A stretch of 64,000 bases of DNA from Morchella semilibera (taxonomy: Eukaryota; Ascomycota; Pezizomycetes; Pezizales; Morchellaceae): positions 1,499,101 to 1,563,100 of the forward strand of contig WBVU01000016.1 of NCBI GenBank assembly GCA_009192285.1, written 5' to 3'. The first letter of the stretch is position 1. Each line of letters starts with the position of its first letter. This document shows positions 23,939 through 37,400 of this stretch, in pieces. The position numbers and the translations under genes were made by a program. The notes under the pieces are model-generated. The model saw only the letters and a list, made by a program, of their open reading frames with translations. It ran no database searches and was not told the DNA's origin.

Positions 23939-24820
23939 ATGATTAGTAGAACTGGCCCCCAGAATCCATTGGCACCAGTGCTAAGGGTTACAAGGGGTGC
24001 GAAGGGAAACAAAGTGGGTAGAAATCCCGTTACTCAGAACTTTACTGCGAAGGATTTTTTAGGCCTTGTTGAGATTCTAGGAGACAAACGGCCCATAGGA
24101 GGTGGGGTTAGTCTACCCTATAACAGCACCACTAAATACGCTGCTGGGAATGAGAGGAAAGAAAGGGATAAGGAGAGTCTTTGTCATCAATGTCACAAGA
24201 TGCTTAATAACAGGAAGCCCAATGGCGGCCCTAGATATACCCATAGGGCCAAAAGGCCTAATAAAATTATAATGCACAGAGTGGCAATGGAGACCATCAA
24301 TGTTGGTAGCGATTCAGGTGAGGAGGGAGGAGAAAGAACTGAAGGATACCTTGGAGCCGTGATCCCGGGCAGCTATAGTGCTCATTAACCCTGAACTTGA
24401 GAGAATTACAGGTGGTATGATAATTTCATATGATTTCTGAAGAACCCGGCCCCAACCACAAACACCCCCGTCCTATACTTCAGGTTCCTGATCATGATAC
24501 AATACTAGAACCCGTTCCCTGTACTCCAGCTAACAGTACTGCCGTTCCTTGAAGAAGTTTAAGAACCAAATCTCAGCGATTCAAGATAAATCAGTAAAGC
24601 TGATTTAATCTTTGACCGCAACCACTCCGGATACTGACCAATGTGCTGTAGGATTTCTGACCTCGAGGATAGGCTAGCACAAGCAGAGCAATTGGTCCGT
24701 AGTACAGAGGAAGGACTGTGTGTTGTGGAAAGGGAAAATCAAAGGCTGCAAATGGGACTCGTGGTACTAGGGATTACTGGTGCTTCTGAGATGCGGGAGG
24801 GGCCAAAAGCGTCGGGGTGA
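23939..24820 (+). pseudogene. Broken gene for a DNA-binding-like protein (DUF6818-like) with coiled coil
   Basis: The 149-residue open frame contains AKDFLGLVEILGDKRPIGGG, then YAAGNERKERDKESL, then NNRKPNGGP and RAKRPNKIIM. This order matches the SANT-related domain that in fungi and oomycetes ends in KKPTG and an AK-rich helix (DUF6818, from memory). An acidic segment SDSGEEGGE follows. After a gap of broken frames (24390-24660) a coiled-coil tail appears (LEDRLAQAEQLVRSTEEG) and stops near 24820. Conserved aromatic and Cys positions have changed, and the middle is not open in one frame. I read it as a decayed copy of a gene often associated with transposons, or a domesticated relative. Confidence 0.5.
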
Positions 24821-25806
24821 CGCTGTTGAGTAGACTTATCATGAGCAGGCTATAAGTAGCGGGGCTTTCTATTGAGTTCCTATATTGTAGTAGCGCGCAA
24901 TTCTATTGTTTTTTTTTTCGGGTCGTGAAACACCACTGCCTCAGATTCCTGCAATTTGTATAGCTATATAGATCCATCTCTCCCACACTAGCTCATACAC
25001 GTCTCTAACCCAATCTCTTCCCACTAGTCTTGCACACACCTTATGCATTCTGAAAATGAGATTCAGTAATAATCGTCGCCATAGAAGATCATCTGTAGGC
25101 ATAGGGACCCAGGTTCTTCCAAAGGAATATGATTGTAGTGATTGCGTACCCCATTCTGCAGCCTGATTCACAAGGACGCCAATGGGCCAGCCTGGGTTTA
25201 ATCCTTATGGCCCAGGCTCCCACAAATAGAGGTGTTCATCATAGTGCGAGCTTATGTTCTTGAAATTATCCTAGATAGGATATATAGATGTCATTTACCT
25301 TGTCTCTTATATAATTATAGTAGAGGATGTTTATATATTAAGGAAGAACCACTAAGATTGTATACACACCTGGAAGCACGGGTCTACCTGTTTAGCCCGG
25401 GCCAAACAATATTAGTCTCCGCATGGCCCGCCCATCAAATAAAATCTAGGGCACCGGCCTGGCCCACTCAGAAACAGTCCCATCCCAACCACGGCCCATT
25501 GATGCCCTTGCCTGATTCGCCAAACTGACCTGTGTATTAAGCATGATCAACACGCCATGCTCACTGTCATCATTTTACTATGGATGAGATAATCCTTGGA
25601 CAGGTTTTTTTTTTGACAATGGGCTGAGCTGTAGGTAACGCTGTATTAGTAACGATGAAATAAGAGTCCGGTGTTTGGTTCCGAGGTTGGTATATATAGG
25701 GGGCCTGCAATCTTAGAATCATGCCAAAAACCAGATAGACGCCACAAAATACTATGCATCCGTCGACTCCAAGAATGAACATATTAGATATAAGATTCAA
25801 AGCATA

Positions 25807-25989
25807 CAGCCGACTCTCGATACAGTGATACTTGATATAGTGATCCCCGCCTTATAAGGATGAGTCTTACCGGTCCCAACCTTTTAGTAAAGGGAAAACC
25901 TCGCTCTTCCTCATTTCTTGTAGTGATTATCTTGTCGTAAGGATGCCATTTTCCTGTCCCGACCTCATCACTATATCGAGAGTCGGCTG
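25807..25989. mobile_element. MITE, Tc1/mariner-pogo (Fot-like) type, 183 bp
   Basis: The ends are CAGCCGACTCTCGATACAGT and the complement of ACTATATCGAGAGTCGGCTG, differing at one base over 20. TA precedes the left end; the right flank is CA, one change from the expected TA duplication. The interior includes GGTCCCAACC, and CCTTATAAGGA near the left end. The element at 31467 shares these features. It has no coding capacity. Confidence 0.75.
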
Positions 25990-27091
25990 CACTAGCAATT
26001 ATCATAAGTATTTTGAACGTCTATATTCCCATAGCTTTTGAGGTGGGTAGGTGTACACCATCAGCGGGCCCAAAAAATGCTCAACAAAGGGGGACAATAC
26101 TTGTAGCGGTTCGCGTATTTGGTTCTCTTTTGGCCATTGTATGATGCCTTCTAGTGTCTCAATAAGGGTAGTGTAGACCAATTGTGCTTTCAGCCGAGGG
26201 TATCGAGAGCACACGGGGCTCTTGTAGGTCGGTCTCCTCTAACGGAGATCCATTGGTCCTGGTCTCGGCGTTTTCTTTCAGGCCACAGATCAGTACCCGC
26301 AGAGCCAATTGGGCCTCGCCCACCACTCGATGCTCGCTGGCTCCTAAGGAACTCTTGTATGTAGTATAGACCACGCGATAAGGTAGGAATTCTATTTAGA
26401 GTTTGTACCTTTCAAGTATGGCGTCAATAGGTTCACCCATAATTGTTGTGCTGAGGAAGACAAATACGTGTTTCTTGGCTAGTGCTATCTTTCCTGGCAT
26501 TAGCAATTTTCTATTCATGCACCCCCCCCACCCGCCCAAGATTCATCTACCCGACGCTGACCTGTATTAATATAGATATCCCGATGAAGAGCCCGAGGTA
26601 TACCTCTATCTATGTAGCTTTCTACTCTCGTCCCCGATGCGTTGATAAACGTATATACGGTCACCACGCGTACGTACAGTTTCATGAGGAATCGAATGTT
26701 CGCGACAAAGCCTAAAATGGAAAACCCTCCGGGAACCTACACCCATTTTGAAAGAAGCTTCAGGCCTTCTTGGCCCCTGAAATAATTATTCATCAAGCGC
26801 ATCTGCCTGGAAAGTGGCTGGAGAAAATGTTGCTGCATGACTCGCCATGGTAACAACCATACACCAATGTTCTGGACTAGTTGATACACGAGGCCAGGGC
26901 AGCACTCCCGGTGCCCCCCAGGCGCACTTGTAGAGCCTGGATACCTTAGTGAATGTGAGTATACCCTACTCTATAGTATAGTCTGTTTTGTGTAGACGGT
27001 TGGACGATCGAGTTCTAAATTATGGCCAGGGCCAAAGGTGTACAAAGGGTAACCGCCTTATAGTATGCTTCCTTGGGCTAAAATAGGTATT

Positions 27092-27349
27092 GTAAATATT
27101 GCTAGTTTGCAAAATTAACCGGACACCGCGTTGCAACCAAATTTTGTATGGGAAAGCAACTTCAACATCGACTACACCACAACCAAAACAGATAAATGTA
27201 TGAGATTTCATCTTTGGTGTCCTCCATACTCATATTATCATATATTCCAATGTGGACTCAATTGAAGCAATTTGAAAATTTGGTTATTGTAGCCCATTTG
27301 CATGGTTGCAACGTGAGCGTCCGGTTAATTTTGCAAACCCACAATATAT
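27092..27349. repeat. Long inverted repeat (MITE-like), about 258 bp
   Basis: The arms at 27092-27138 and 27303-27349 share TTTGCAAAATTAACCGGAC and GTTGCAACCA in inverted order with few mismatches, and weaker pairing continues inward (CCAAATTTT). The unit would fold into a stem of about 45 bp. Ends and target duplication are not defined. Confidence 0.7.
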
Positions 27350-30299
27350 ATACACAAGGTCTCCTTACCTATAAGGGTACGACTTCGCACTACCTTTGTA
27401 ACCTTAAATATGGCCGTCCGATCGACTGTAACGGGGGAAATGAAGTACGAATCTGGCTGGTATTTCTTTTTAGTCACGGCTAACCATCTTTAAGAGTATA
27501 GTCAAGCGCATCCTGTTGCAACTTACAATATCTGTCATTGAAATCCTGGCACAGTGCACCGGTACTTGCCAGTTCTCCTCCTCCCTGAGCTTGAGGCTCG
27601 GAGGGATACTGAATGGTTTTCTTACAATGAAGGTTTCCCAGATGCTCTCGCCCGCATAAAGGACACTATAGAGTTTATATGGTGTGTTATAAATATTACC
27701 ATCTGAATGAGCCAACATATCAATATAACCGATCGGAACTCTTTCAAAGACCCTGTATATTGAAATTCGGCTTGAGACGATTACTCTTTGCTTGCGCCTC
27801 CTTCATTTATTTTCCGAGTCCTGAAGTGTTTGAAAATTCACGCAACCTTATACTAGCCTACTGGATAGTAGCCATTATCAATCCTTGAGTATGTTTTCCT
27901 CACCAGCATGAATCAGGTTCATGTGAGCTCATTACGCTACCAAAACCACCTCAAGATTGATAATTTTCAGCTGGAAGATCTCTTTAGACAGGTATATAAG
28001 GTTGTTATCTGAGATCCTTTAGCTGTCTTTCACCTCAGATTTAGAATATATGCCTTCCCTCCGGTCCAAGCCCACCTCTCTTTGTTGAGAACAGACATGG
28101 CCCTCAGGACCTTATTTAGAGCGGGATGCAAGCGGCCACCGCCATCACCGGGGCGTAGCTATAGCGCACGCCCTAAGACTCGTTTGGGTTATGTATATAT
28201 ATTTTGACGGTTTGTACCGGTGGATTTTAGGTCCTAGCATGTTTTCTTCCCCTCCTCGAGGAAGTCAAGGAGTCATAGGTCTCCTTGTTGTGGTACGGCC
28301 GCCTCTTCGGCTTGGAGGGTTATATGCTGCAGTGTTGTACTAACATCGTATTCCGGGCGTTCGACTGCCCCTAGTTAAGTGGTGTTTTATACCCGCAACA
28401 AAAACTTAGCATAGCCCTAGCCCTAACAAAGAGAGGTAAAACAGAACAAGGAATTACTATACACCTACCTCTAGAGAATGATCGCATCCTCAAAGATAAA
28501 GGATCGCCTGATCATATAAATATCAATCAGGGTAAAGGATCAATTGGGCGTGGGGTCCGTTTGGTAACAACCAAAAAGCGATAATCGGATAACCACCCGC
28601 GTGATAGATAACTTCTCAAGAGACTTGGGTTGATATAGCCGAGGATTTTAATAAAATTTTTTAACTCATATTGGTTGTTATATAAGTCTAAACAGTAAGT
28701 CAGTAGGATATAAAAACAATCGTGTTAAGTTGAAAAAAAAAAAAAAAAAAGAAGTATGAGCTTTTGGTGGGGCGCGCTCAAGAGTATCCCTACCGCGTCT
28801 GACGAGGTTTGGGATGCTTATACTATGGTACGATTATTTATTTCACTCGGGAAAATCAGTACGTCCTAATCGATGTTGATATAATTAAAGGTCCATAATG
28901 ACGCCGCTCCCCACCGTCATCAAGCTTTATTGAATTATGACAAGTTGCACGAAATATTTACACGTTTGATTGCGACTGGGAGTTTTGCTTCGAGTACTAC
29001 ATCACAGCCCATGATGTCAAACCAAATATCCACCAAACAACTCGTACAAAGCATTCTTCAACACAGAAACAGAGCCCTAAACCGAACTTACATCAACTGG
29101 CAGCGGGCAGTAATAGTTATACTACAGAGAACAGTCCTCGATCAAAGAAGAGAACTCTAATTCCGATTCTGACTATAGTAGCAGTAACGGATCTACTTCT
29201 AGTATAATGGATCAAAATCAATGAAAGAGAACGGTCAGACGGTGATGATGATTTCCTGACAAGATTGAACCCCCCCGGCAATCATATCAGCTGATCAGGG
29301 ACGTATCGACATTGAGGATTAATTTTTCTGTATGGAAAGAGATGTCTCCTCTAGTAATGAATGGTGGGTATCGAGTTCCGGGAGAATGGGGTGCGACTGT
29401 GTAGCTACTGTACCAAAAAGAGGGGTGGGATCACTACGGTATTCTCGTTGGTACGCTAGCATTGCAGTAAGCATACGATATTTGTACAGTACTCTTCCGG
29501 ATTCCTCTAATGCCGATTTAATTCGGTATTTATCACTAAATTCCGTAGTCCTATGGTAGTGATTTCACCCCATCTTTTCATACTGTAGTCTCATGGCGAA
29601 TCGATCCCAGACATAATGACGACAAGCTCGCTACACTGCGCACGAAACGTGGAAACTGACTATTAATACGCGATCGAGTAAATAGAAATAATTCGATATG
29701 TGATATTACTTGGTTGCCTGTTGAACATGAACACGTCTGCGCGTGAAGATGTAGGAGTAGTGATATGGCTACTGAGAGGGACACCTGCTTTGACGAGAAA
29801 TAAGAACCCGCACCATGCATGAAGACGTCAAACCATGACCTTGATCCAGAAACCCTATCTACCCATCTCTCCACATATAGTATCACATGCAGATACCTTA
29901 CCAACCGCATTATAGCATACTTTTCCGAACTCCAAGCTATTGTTTACCTGACCAATCAAGCAGGGAATTTCATCGAAATTATTACTATTAGAGTCAGTAA
30001 GGTGCTTCCTGACCCGAGAGGCTGAAAGCTTGGTAGATCCTAACTGACGCTTAGTAACGGGCACCCCCCCTCGAAAGAACATGGAAATGCTTGCGGGCAA
30101 CGACGAAAATGACAACCGCCAATGAAGAAACATAGTTAAATAAAGGATGAAACTAGGAACATCCCCTATGACCACCACGATGCTTTGTGACAGCGGCTAT
30201 TGTCCTTAGCATACTATCTATCTAATTATACATATATATAACATCTCACAGAGCATTCCCAAATTAACTCTTAGGGAAATTTATAAAGGAATTAGGTCC

Positions 30300-30870
30300 G
30301 GCCTTTTGTCAAGCAAGGACCTTTCCATTACCTGTTGAAACAAGGCCATATATTTTCAATGGGGTTGAGGTCTGGAGGGTATATAGGCCATTACATTCAT
30401 CTATTTATACTTTCCTGTGTATTTTTTGTATGGGTATTAGCGCCCCCACCTTCTATGGGGTCCGTCGGATACCTTAATAAGGGGTATAATACATATAAGA
30501 TTAAACGATCTCATGGTAGCGTAGTACTGGAAAGAATTGATCCCTAGTCAATTCCTCTTGTTTACACTTTCATTGTCATCCTTTTTAATGGCAACGGGGG
30601 GAGTATGATGACAATAAGTAAAGTCAGTCTAGAAGATGATACGAAGTTTCTCAGCAGGAAACACAGTGTTGTCTCCCAAGTGCTTCCTTTGGTCAACTTT
30701 GGTGGTTATCATATCTTTGTTTGGCCTCCAATTATCCAGCTTGAATTTAATCCTAGTGGTATAAACCATTCTTCGAAATGCTATTCTTATCCCGTATCAC
30801 TTTATTCTACTAATAAAGAGTTTAGCTGTCTTACGAATTCGATTCAAAGTGGTTTTTTGCAGGCTAAATA
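30300..30870 (-). pseudogene. Tc1/mariner transposase relic
   Basis: On the minus strand near 30350-30400 the reading WPIYPPDLNPIENIWPCF matches the block that carries the last catalytic acid of Tc1/mariner transposases (consensus WPPYSPDLNPIENLW). It is followed directly by a stop. Upstream, to about 30870, short pieces such as NWRPNKD are compatible with the remaining catalytic core, but the frame is interrupted several times. This is an ordinary DNA-transposon fossil with no coding capacity left. Its termini are not resolved. Confidence 0.6.
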
Positions 30871-31466
30871 GAGATAATACTTGTCATTTCATGGGCATTA
30901 CTAGCTATTCTTCCTGAAAGTAGCATGTTGAGTTTTTTGTGATTTTGCGCAAGATTACATATAGATTAGCATCACTAAACTATTGGCATACTCATTCTCT
31001 GGCACCTTTATTAGGCTTTTTCCCCAGGCGTGATTAGTGTTTATACAGGAGGTCTTCCATCGTAGGACTATGATTTGAGTCTCAGATTTGAAAACCTCCA
31101 TTTCTTTAGCAATCACCATAACTCTTATATATCCTCCGCATGTATCTCTATCACTTTCACGCGCCTTTATAATTTTGTCGTGAAAGGCATCTTTATGACC
31201 ACAGGATGGAAAAATCGAAGCAATAGAGTAAGGTCTACGTGCTGGAAGGTGTTGTCTCGTATCTTGAGGCGGTGATTGGAGTATGTATGTGTATATTATT
31301 CGGGATTCTGTGGACACCCCGCTAAGCACGCACTAGTGCGAAGCTAACCGAGAAAGATGGTGCATACATGTATCTTGGCGACGTTGGTCGAGGCAGAGAT
31401 ATCGATTGATGGGCAAAAACAGAAAGGCACGAAGAATGACAACACGTACACTCGCCAATCATAATA

Positions 31467-31619
31467 CAGTCGCCTCTCGATATAAGGATACGGTCGGGAC
31501 CGAAAAATCTGTGCTGAATATATTCTTATAAGGCGGGTATCACTATAAGAAGTAAAGAGATACTGGTAAAAGGGTATTTCGGGACCGCCGATTCTTATCC
31601 TTATAACAAGAGCCGGCTG
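31467..31619. mobile_element. MITE, Tc1/mariner-pogo (Fot-like) type, 153 bp
   Basis: The left end CAGTCGCCTCTCGATATAAG and the right end, read as its complement CAGCCGGCTCTTGTTATAAG, form an inverted repeat of about 24 bases. A perfect TA lies on each side. It shares CTCTCGATA, TAAGGAT and GTCGGGACC with the element at 25807-25989, so the two belong to one family. It has no coding capacity. Confidence 0.8.
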
Positions 31620-32461
31620 TAACCACATTTCATATCTCCTACATCGATACCTATCTTTGACAAACACGTTCCAGAGGGAACTCGTAAAAGGGAGCACGGC
31701 AAGTAAGTGTGACATTTACGATTTAGTCAAGCCATGGGCCCCAGGCATAGATCGGAGAGGGGGCTTTATGGTTAATTTCCTATTGCCCAATTATTCATAA
31801 ATGGTTTACATACACCAAACCCGCGTTTATGTGCATACACATGACTATATACATCCAAAAAAATAATATCAGTGCCCTTACGACTTTAATATTATAATCA
31901 ATTCTACTGGCGTACGTTCCCATCAACAAAATTGTTTCTTAGTTTCTTAGATGTTGGATACAATAGTCTCTACCAACTATTTAAACTCATCAGCCAGTAC
32001 TTTGCTGTATTTAGATGTGTTGACGAATTATTTTTTGTCCCATCCGGCGGTGGGGCCCATTCTCTGGGTGTCCCCCGATGGGCAGCTCATCAATTGGACG
32101 GTCATATTGTCATACACGATTCAAGTGAGGTAAAGTTGGGGCTAGGAGCACTAATCTCTGTAAAAACCCTATTTCTCCCTATAAAAGAATCAAGGGTTTA
32201 ATATGTGTCTTAATTCAACATACTGGTTCGGTGGTTCCCCCTATATTTTTCTAGGAAGATTGGCGCCACCAAGGGGTCCCAGGGATTCCACGCATGCTCA
32301 GCGCACCTACGGCCACTCAGGGAACCCCAAGCCACCGGTATCTTTGCCATGTCGCTACTAACAGTTCGCGGTGTTATGTTTTTCCGAAAAGCTTGAATAG
32401 TAGACCACGGATAGGAACGGTTTTTTGTTGAAGACATTTCTCCTCTAGTTCGTTCTTGGCT

Positions 32462-32612
32462 ACCACTGGGCTAGTCGGGGCAATCATCAACGTTGATCAC
32501 CGGGGCCCTAGAAATCAACACAGCCCCAGTCGCGAACTATATGCCCTAGCCGTCAAAGTTGGTGGGAGGGATGCCCTAGTCACCAAAGTTGACCACTGGG
32601 AAGCGTTGACGA
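32462..32612. repeat. Degenerate short tandem repeat
   Basis: About three units of 28-50 bases repeat the theme GCCCTAG, TCAAAGTTG, CACTGGG or CACCGGGG. It is a decayed minisatellite without coding capacity. Confidence 0.4.
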
Positions 32613-33330
32613 GGTGGTGGGGACGGGGATCGGACATCTGCTGGTACTAATACTCGCGATAGTTAACAAGTACCCGAAAATGTAGCTGCACTGAATTGGT
32701 GTATTTCCCTCTTTTAATCCAATAAGAATTGCATCTCAAGACTTGCATATTCGGGTACCTCTTACCTGCTGCGAGTAGTTTTATTTACGGGAAGTCCTCC
32801 ATAGGTATTTGAACTAGTAATATCGCTACTGTGCTCTATATCACTACCCTAATTAACAAGCCCCCACAGAAATACTGAAATGTCATATCTGGACACATAT
32901 CTCGTGCCCCATCATCTGCGCCACTACTAAAAGTGCCCCGGCATATGGAATTGGAATAGTTAAGAGAACCAGCCCAATATTCTTATATTGGTGTAGAACA
33001 CTTGTGGGAGGTCGGAATACCCACGGTGTAGCTAGTCTGAGGGTCTTTCGGTTTGTTGTTGGAGAGTATAAGGTTAGGGCGTAATGGATCGTTTAAAGGA
33101 GAATGGGAATAGTCCAGGAGGCGCCGCTAACGGTAAGTGAGGAGAGGATCCATACACGCTGCGCCGTGGTACTTTGACGACCCTCAAAATTAGAAAGCAG
33201 ATAGATCATGATGTATGTTGGCGCCATAAAGAGTAATAACATAAAAAGTATGAACCCAAGGATGTAGATGAATCCAACAGCCTAGAGGAATTCTATCTAG
33301 ACATAATCAGGAACTAACAGCCTTAGATCT

Positions 33331-34430
33331 CTAGCTGTCTAGGTTAGGTATATACGTACCATTGGGCCTCACGGGATTTTTAACTTGGAAACTCTGAGAT
33401 GGAGAATGTGGGCGCACCAACAGCACCACTAACCAACCTCTCAAGCTCCCTGGGACACTTGTGATTGCAGATACTCTTCTCTTCTGATTCCGCCGCCGTA
33501 GTTCCGGCCGTAAGGACTGGGCCATTTCTCTGTCCATCTCGACTCTCCCTAGCATCGGGACTTATAGGAACCACACCATTTTCATTATTCTCCCTTTTCA
33601 GTAGCTTATCGCCGTACTAGACTATTTATATGCATGGATATGATGGCCGATAGAGTGAGGCGATAAAGTTAAGGAACGACGTCACAATGTACGGGATCAC
33701 AGTAAATGAATACGCGGCGTAACCAAACTTTTCAATTTGCGAACCGCGTGCGTGATATAACACGAGGGATGCATAAATAATCTGAGCGATGGCGGCAATC
33801 GACTTGACTACACTATAATTACATGATATCTCGGGTTCTAACCGGCCGGGAAGTGCTTTCACCGATTATGGAGAAACTTTAAAGTTCTTCGGAACTTTGA
33901 CCAGTTTATAGCCTGGAGACTCTTCCTCCAAGCTGCATGTACGTGGGCCATCCAGTCTGCGCCCGATGATTATAGAGAGTCGCTGGGTGAGGGTACGCCG
34001 AGGGAATGAATTGGACCAGTCCATGTATATTATGCAGTCCTTTGTACTCCGGCGAGAACGTGCTTCCAGATCCGAAATTAGCAAAATAAGGCAATTTCAC
34101 CCTCATATGATGAACGGAGTTTACGATGAACGGAGTATACCCGAAATTCCCGCTCCAATTCCACGGGACTAACATCCACAGAGTACCAGCCCTGTGAGCC
34201 GTCCCCAGATTGTCCCCGGCAAATATTGCGCGTGAAAATATAGCTGTTAGCGCTGTGGTCACTCCGTTCATCGAATATATCAAGGCGGAAATCATACTCC
34301 GAGCAACAAGCTCGGGCCCGGCCCCTAGGGCAGTAATGGTTGTGACAGCATGAAGGCACTTGAAGAGGAAGAACCTTACGACATCAGTCCATTGTGTTTG
34401 ACGGCATACAATGTTGGCTGGCGAGAGCAT
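33331..34430 (-). pseudogene. Decayed fungal multi-pass membrane protein gene
   Basis: The pieces follow the order of a fungus-specific membrane family that I recognise by its phrases. They are TDVVRFFLFKCLHAVTTITA (about 34330-34400), AHRAGTLWMLVPW (about 34190), SPGYKLVKVPKNF (about 33875-33920), KSIAAIAQIIYASLVLY, then KFGYAAYSFTVIPYIVTSF (33640-33820). A cytosolic-loop-like segment, ELERLVSGAVGAPT, lies near 33400-33450. Expected hydrophobic helices are present in the 33.65-33.82 kb piece. A stop separates the KVPKNF piece from the KSIAAIAQ piece in the same frame, and a frame change lies between AHRAG and YKLVKVP, so the gene looks disabled unless unusual introns are used. The upstream exons expected to the right of 34430 were not found. 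Confidence 0.55.
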
Positions 34431-37400
34431 CTTTCCATCTTAATTGCAACGACATTCCGAGGCAAATGGCTTGTTAAAAACCCGCAATTATTTCTCTTTC
34501 CAGGGTAGTCAAGCTAGGGGATATAGAGGGACCGAGCAATAATGAGATACTGTTAGAGGCTAAGATTGGGGTGTTACCCATTTATACCCTACCAGAAGTC
34601 TATCCAAATGCACGTCAACTCTAGGCACCTTGTTCCTAGTCGGGCAAGAGAGGAATGCATAGGAAACATTCGATATCGAAGGTGATAGCTCACATGTTTC
34701 AGATTTGCTGCCGCTCTGTTGTGCAAGGGTGAGTATTTATCCTTTAGGAGGATAAAATGGCCAAATCAACACCCAGGTGCACATACGAAATATTTTAAAT
34801 GGATACTGAGATACCGAGGCGTGACATACTATCTGGTTATTATCTGATAAGTTGTGAGGCCGACGGCTTATAGGATCCTATCCGTTAGGAAGTACTCTAA
34901 GGGTGGAGACGTACTATCCATAAGAAAATAGTGATATCGTACTAGTACGCACAGGTACAGCCTCGTTAGTAGCAATGCACCTGCTCAGCCAATCAGCGAA
35001 CGTCGATCTTTATTGCCTGGTAGTGCAACAACCTGACAATTACTCCTAGAACTCCGATGTTTTAAAGATTTAATACAGTGATTTTTGATACGGCTTCTAA
35101 TAGAGTCCCGGGAGCGCCTAGCTAGGCAGCAACCTTCTGACCTTGCCTAAGTTTTATAAAAGCCGTGTGAATATATATGGGCCGGGTACGTACATGTATC
35201 TAGTAGCTGAGAATCACGGCCTCGTCGAATTGGGGACTGAATTGGGGGGTTGGGATAATTTTGAATAAGGCTTTCACTGCAGCAACAACTTTTGTGTTGT
35301 AAATTGTAAGGCGGGGGCTGAAATTGTCCCTCTCACCTCTGCCTGGCCTCAGCACCTGCGTCCAGTTCTGTCCCACCTCCTTGATGTAGGCCGTGGCGGC
35401 GCTCGCCCCGAACATGATTATATATACCCATGTTCAACAAGTCCTGCGACCGAGACATGCCATATATGCGGCATACGATCATTATATCCGATTTACATGC
35501 GACTCAGGCATGGACTTGTTCCCCTTAAAAGAAGGGTGCCTTTCAAGACTTACGTAATGCGAGTGATATGTGATGCCTGGAATATGGAAAGAGGAGTGAT
35601 TTTTCGTGACCGGATATAGATTGGGAGTGGTTTTTCATACTCCCCCGACTGCTACGGCTCAGCCATCACCCCAAAGTCTGTTGTTTTTTACAATGTTTGC
35701 TTTGTTGTCTTTGATGAAGTGTTTTGTTCGTACTGAATGTGTAGTTGTCACTTCAGATACCTGTGTCCTTTTGTGACTGTCATTATTAATTAGGGAAACT
35801 TGTTTTAACACTTTCCAAAGTTTATGTTATATAAAGAGGGCTTTCCCCTCTTCCTATTTAACAATCAATTCAATACACAGTTCATCTTTCTACTCTTCTT
35901 CCCTCTCTCGAAATACCACACAATAATAAAGTCGACCCTGTCTCTATAGATGATAACTTGACCCTACTAGCTAGGGTCTAGCCCTTCTCACAGGACTATC
36001 GACTTTAGCTTAACCTAAGATTGTTGTCCTTAGCTAGAGTATGGTCGCAGGTCCTGGCGTCGGATAGGGCAGTCCATCCATAGTTCACTCTATCTCTGCC
36101 CTCTCTGACGGAGGTGTAAAACCCCGTCATAGATTAGCGCGCCCTATCGAAGAATCGATTGACCAAAATAGAGCAACAATTAATACGCGAATTCTATAGT
36201 ATATCTAAGTTCTCCGAAGACTGATAAACACGGCGGGCTGCTTACCCTCACCTAAAATCGAGATTATATGATATTTATATAATTATGCATGAGAGAGACT
36301 CTACAAACATCTTACACACCCACCAGATAGGGCTATGATGCTCCGAACAAGACGGGGAATACCATGCAGGGCGTCTAGTCCTGACCTGCAAGATAGACTG
36401 ATTATGTTTTTGAAGGTATGACTATACCCGGGGCGGAAGTGTTACGCCGGGTTCTGATAGATATAATCGTGATTTCTCATTATTAGTCAAGTTTTACTAC
36501 TGTTGATATATGTATATAACTTGCTATAACCTCCAATCTTTGTCAACATGGCTTCGTACTAGAGTTATTTGTGCCATCGGAGGGGTAAGGGATTTGTGGG
36601 GTTGACTAGCTTTTTTTTTGGTTTAATTCATTAAGTGGTTGACTAATTAATAAGTTAGGTTGACTAGACTAATGCTATCTTAATCTTAAGATTATTCCAG
36701 AAAGTGGCAAGATGATAAATCTTGCTCATATTATTGGTAGATACATGTAGATAATCTGATCTACCTATACTACCTTATAGGCCTTTATGCTATACTTGTA
36801 TAAAATACTTGTATATAGATATAAAGTTTATTTCAATAAGATTTATAGTTACTTTATACTCTATTTCAGCACTTTTGCTAAGTTGGGCCTACTAATTCTA
36901 TTCGCACATTCCCCATCGATGTCCCATACCGAAGCAATTGCGGAAATGTAACTTTCAGGTTTTCCACCTAGTGTAGTACTTGCCTCTAGGGGCCTTCTGC
37001 AGTCATTCCGGTTCTGGTTTCTCTATCAGATGGTGTATGGTACGGAAAACATGACTTTCCACACTCCCAAAAGTTGACTTGAAGCGGTAACGCCAGTTTC
37101 GGCTTTTAATTTGATCTTATACATACAGAGCTCACATCTCTTCACTCGTCAGCATTTGAAGTATCTGAGCTCAGGTATTCCCGCAAGTCATAGTGTGGAC
37201 TGATTTAGCATACTTGAGGGATCTAGTAATACTATGTGACTTGCTCTACTTCCATTCAATACTTTGCGTGTTTAATTAATCGGTTGCGTGGAACCTAATT
37301 GCCTAATCTGACCGAGTTCTTCATGATTGGGAGACTTAACTGATCGGAACAATTCATTAAGTAATTAAATGAAGCTCGTACTTGCATTGATCACATTTTT

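Larger units (their letters stand above)
24821..33330. other. 8.5 kb repeat-rich spacer
   Basis: No intact gene is supported. Contents are two pogo-like MITEs (25807-25989, 31467-31619), a long inverted repeat (27092-27349), a Tc1/mariner transposase relic (30300-30870), a 19-base A run near 28732-28750, and a degenerate short tandem at 32462-32612. A broken coding-like piece at 28930-29160 has no recognisable domain. Confidence 0.45.

Noticed and set aside
35680-35926. Possible solo LTR with a TATA-like box and TG...CA ends
   Set aside because: No second copy, primer-binding site or target duplication could be seen; the promoter-like look alone is not enough.
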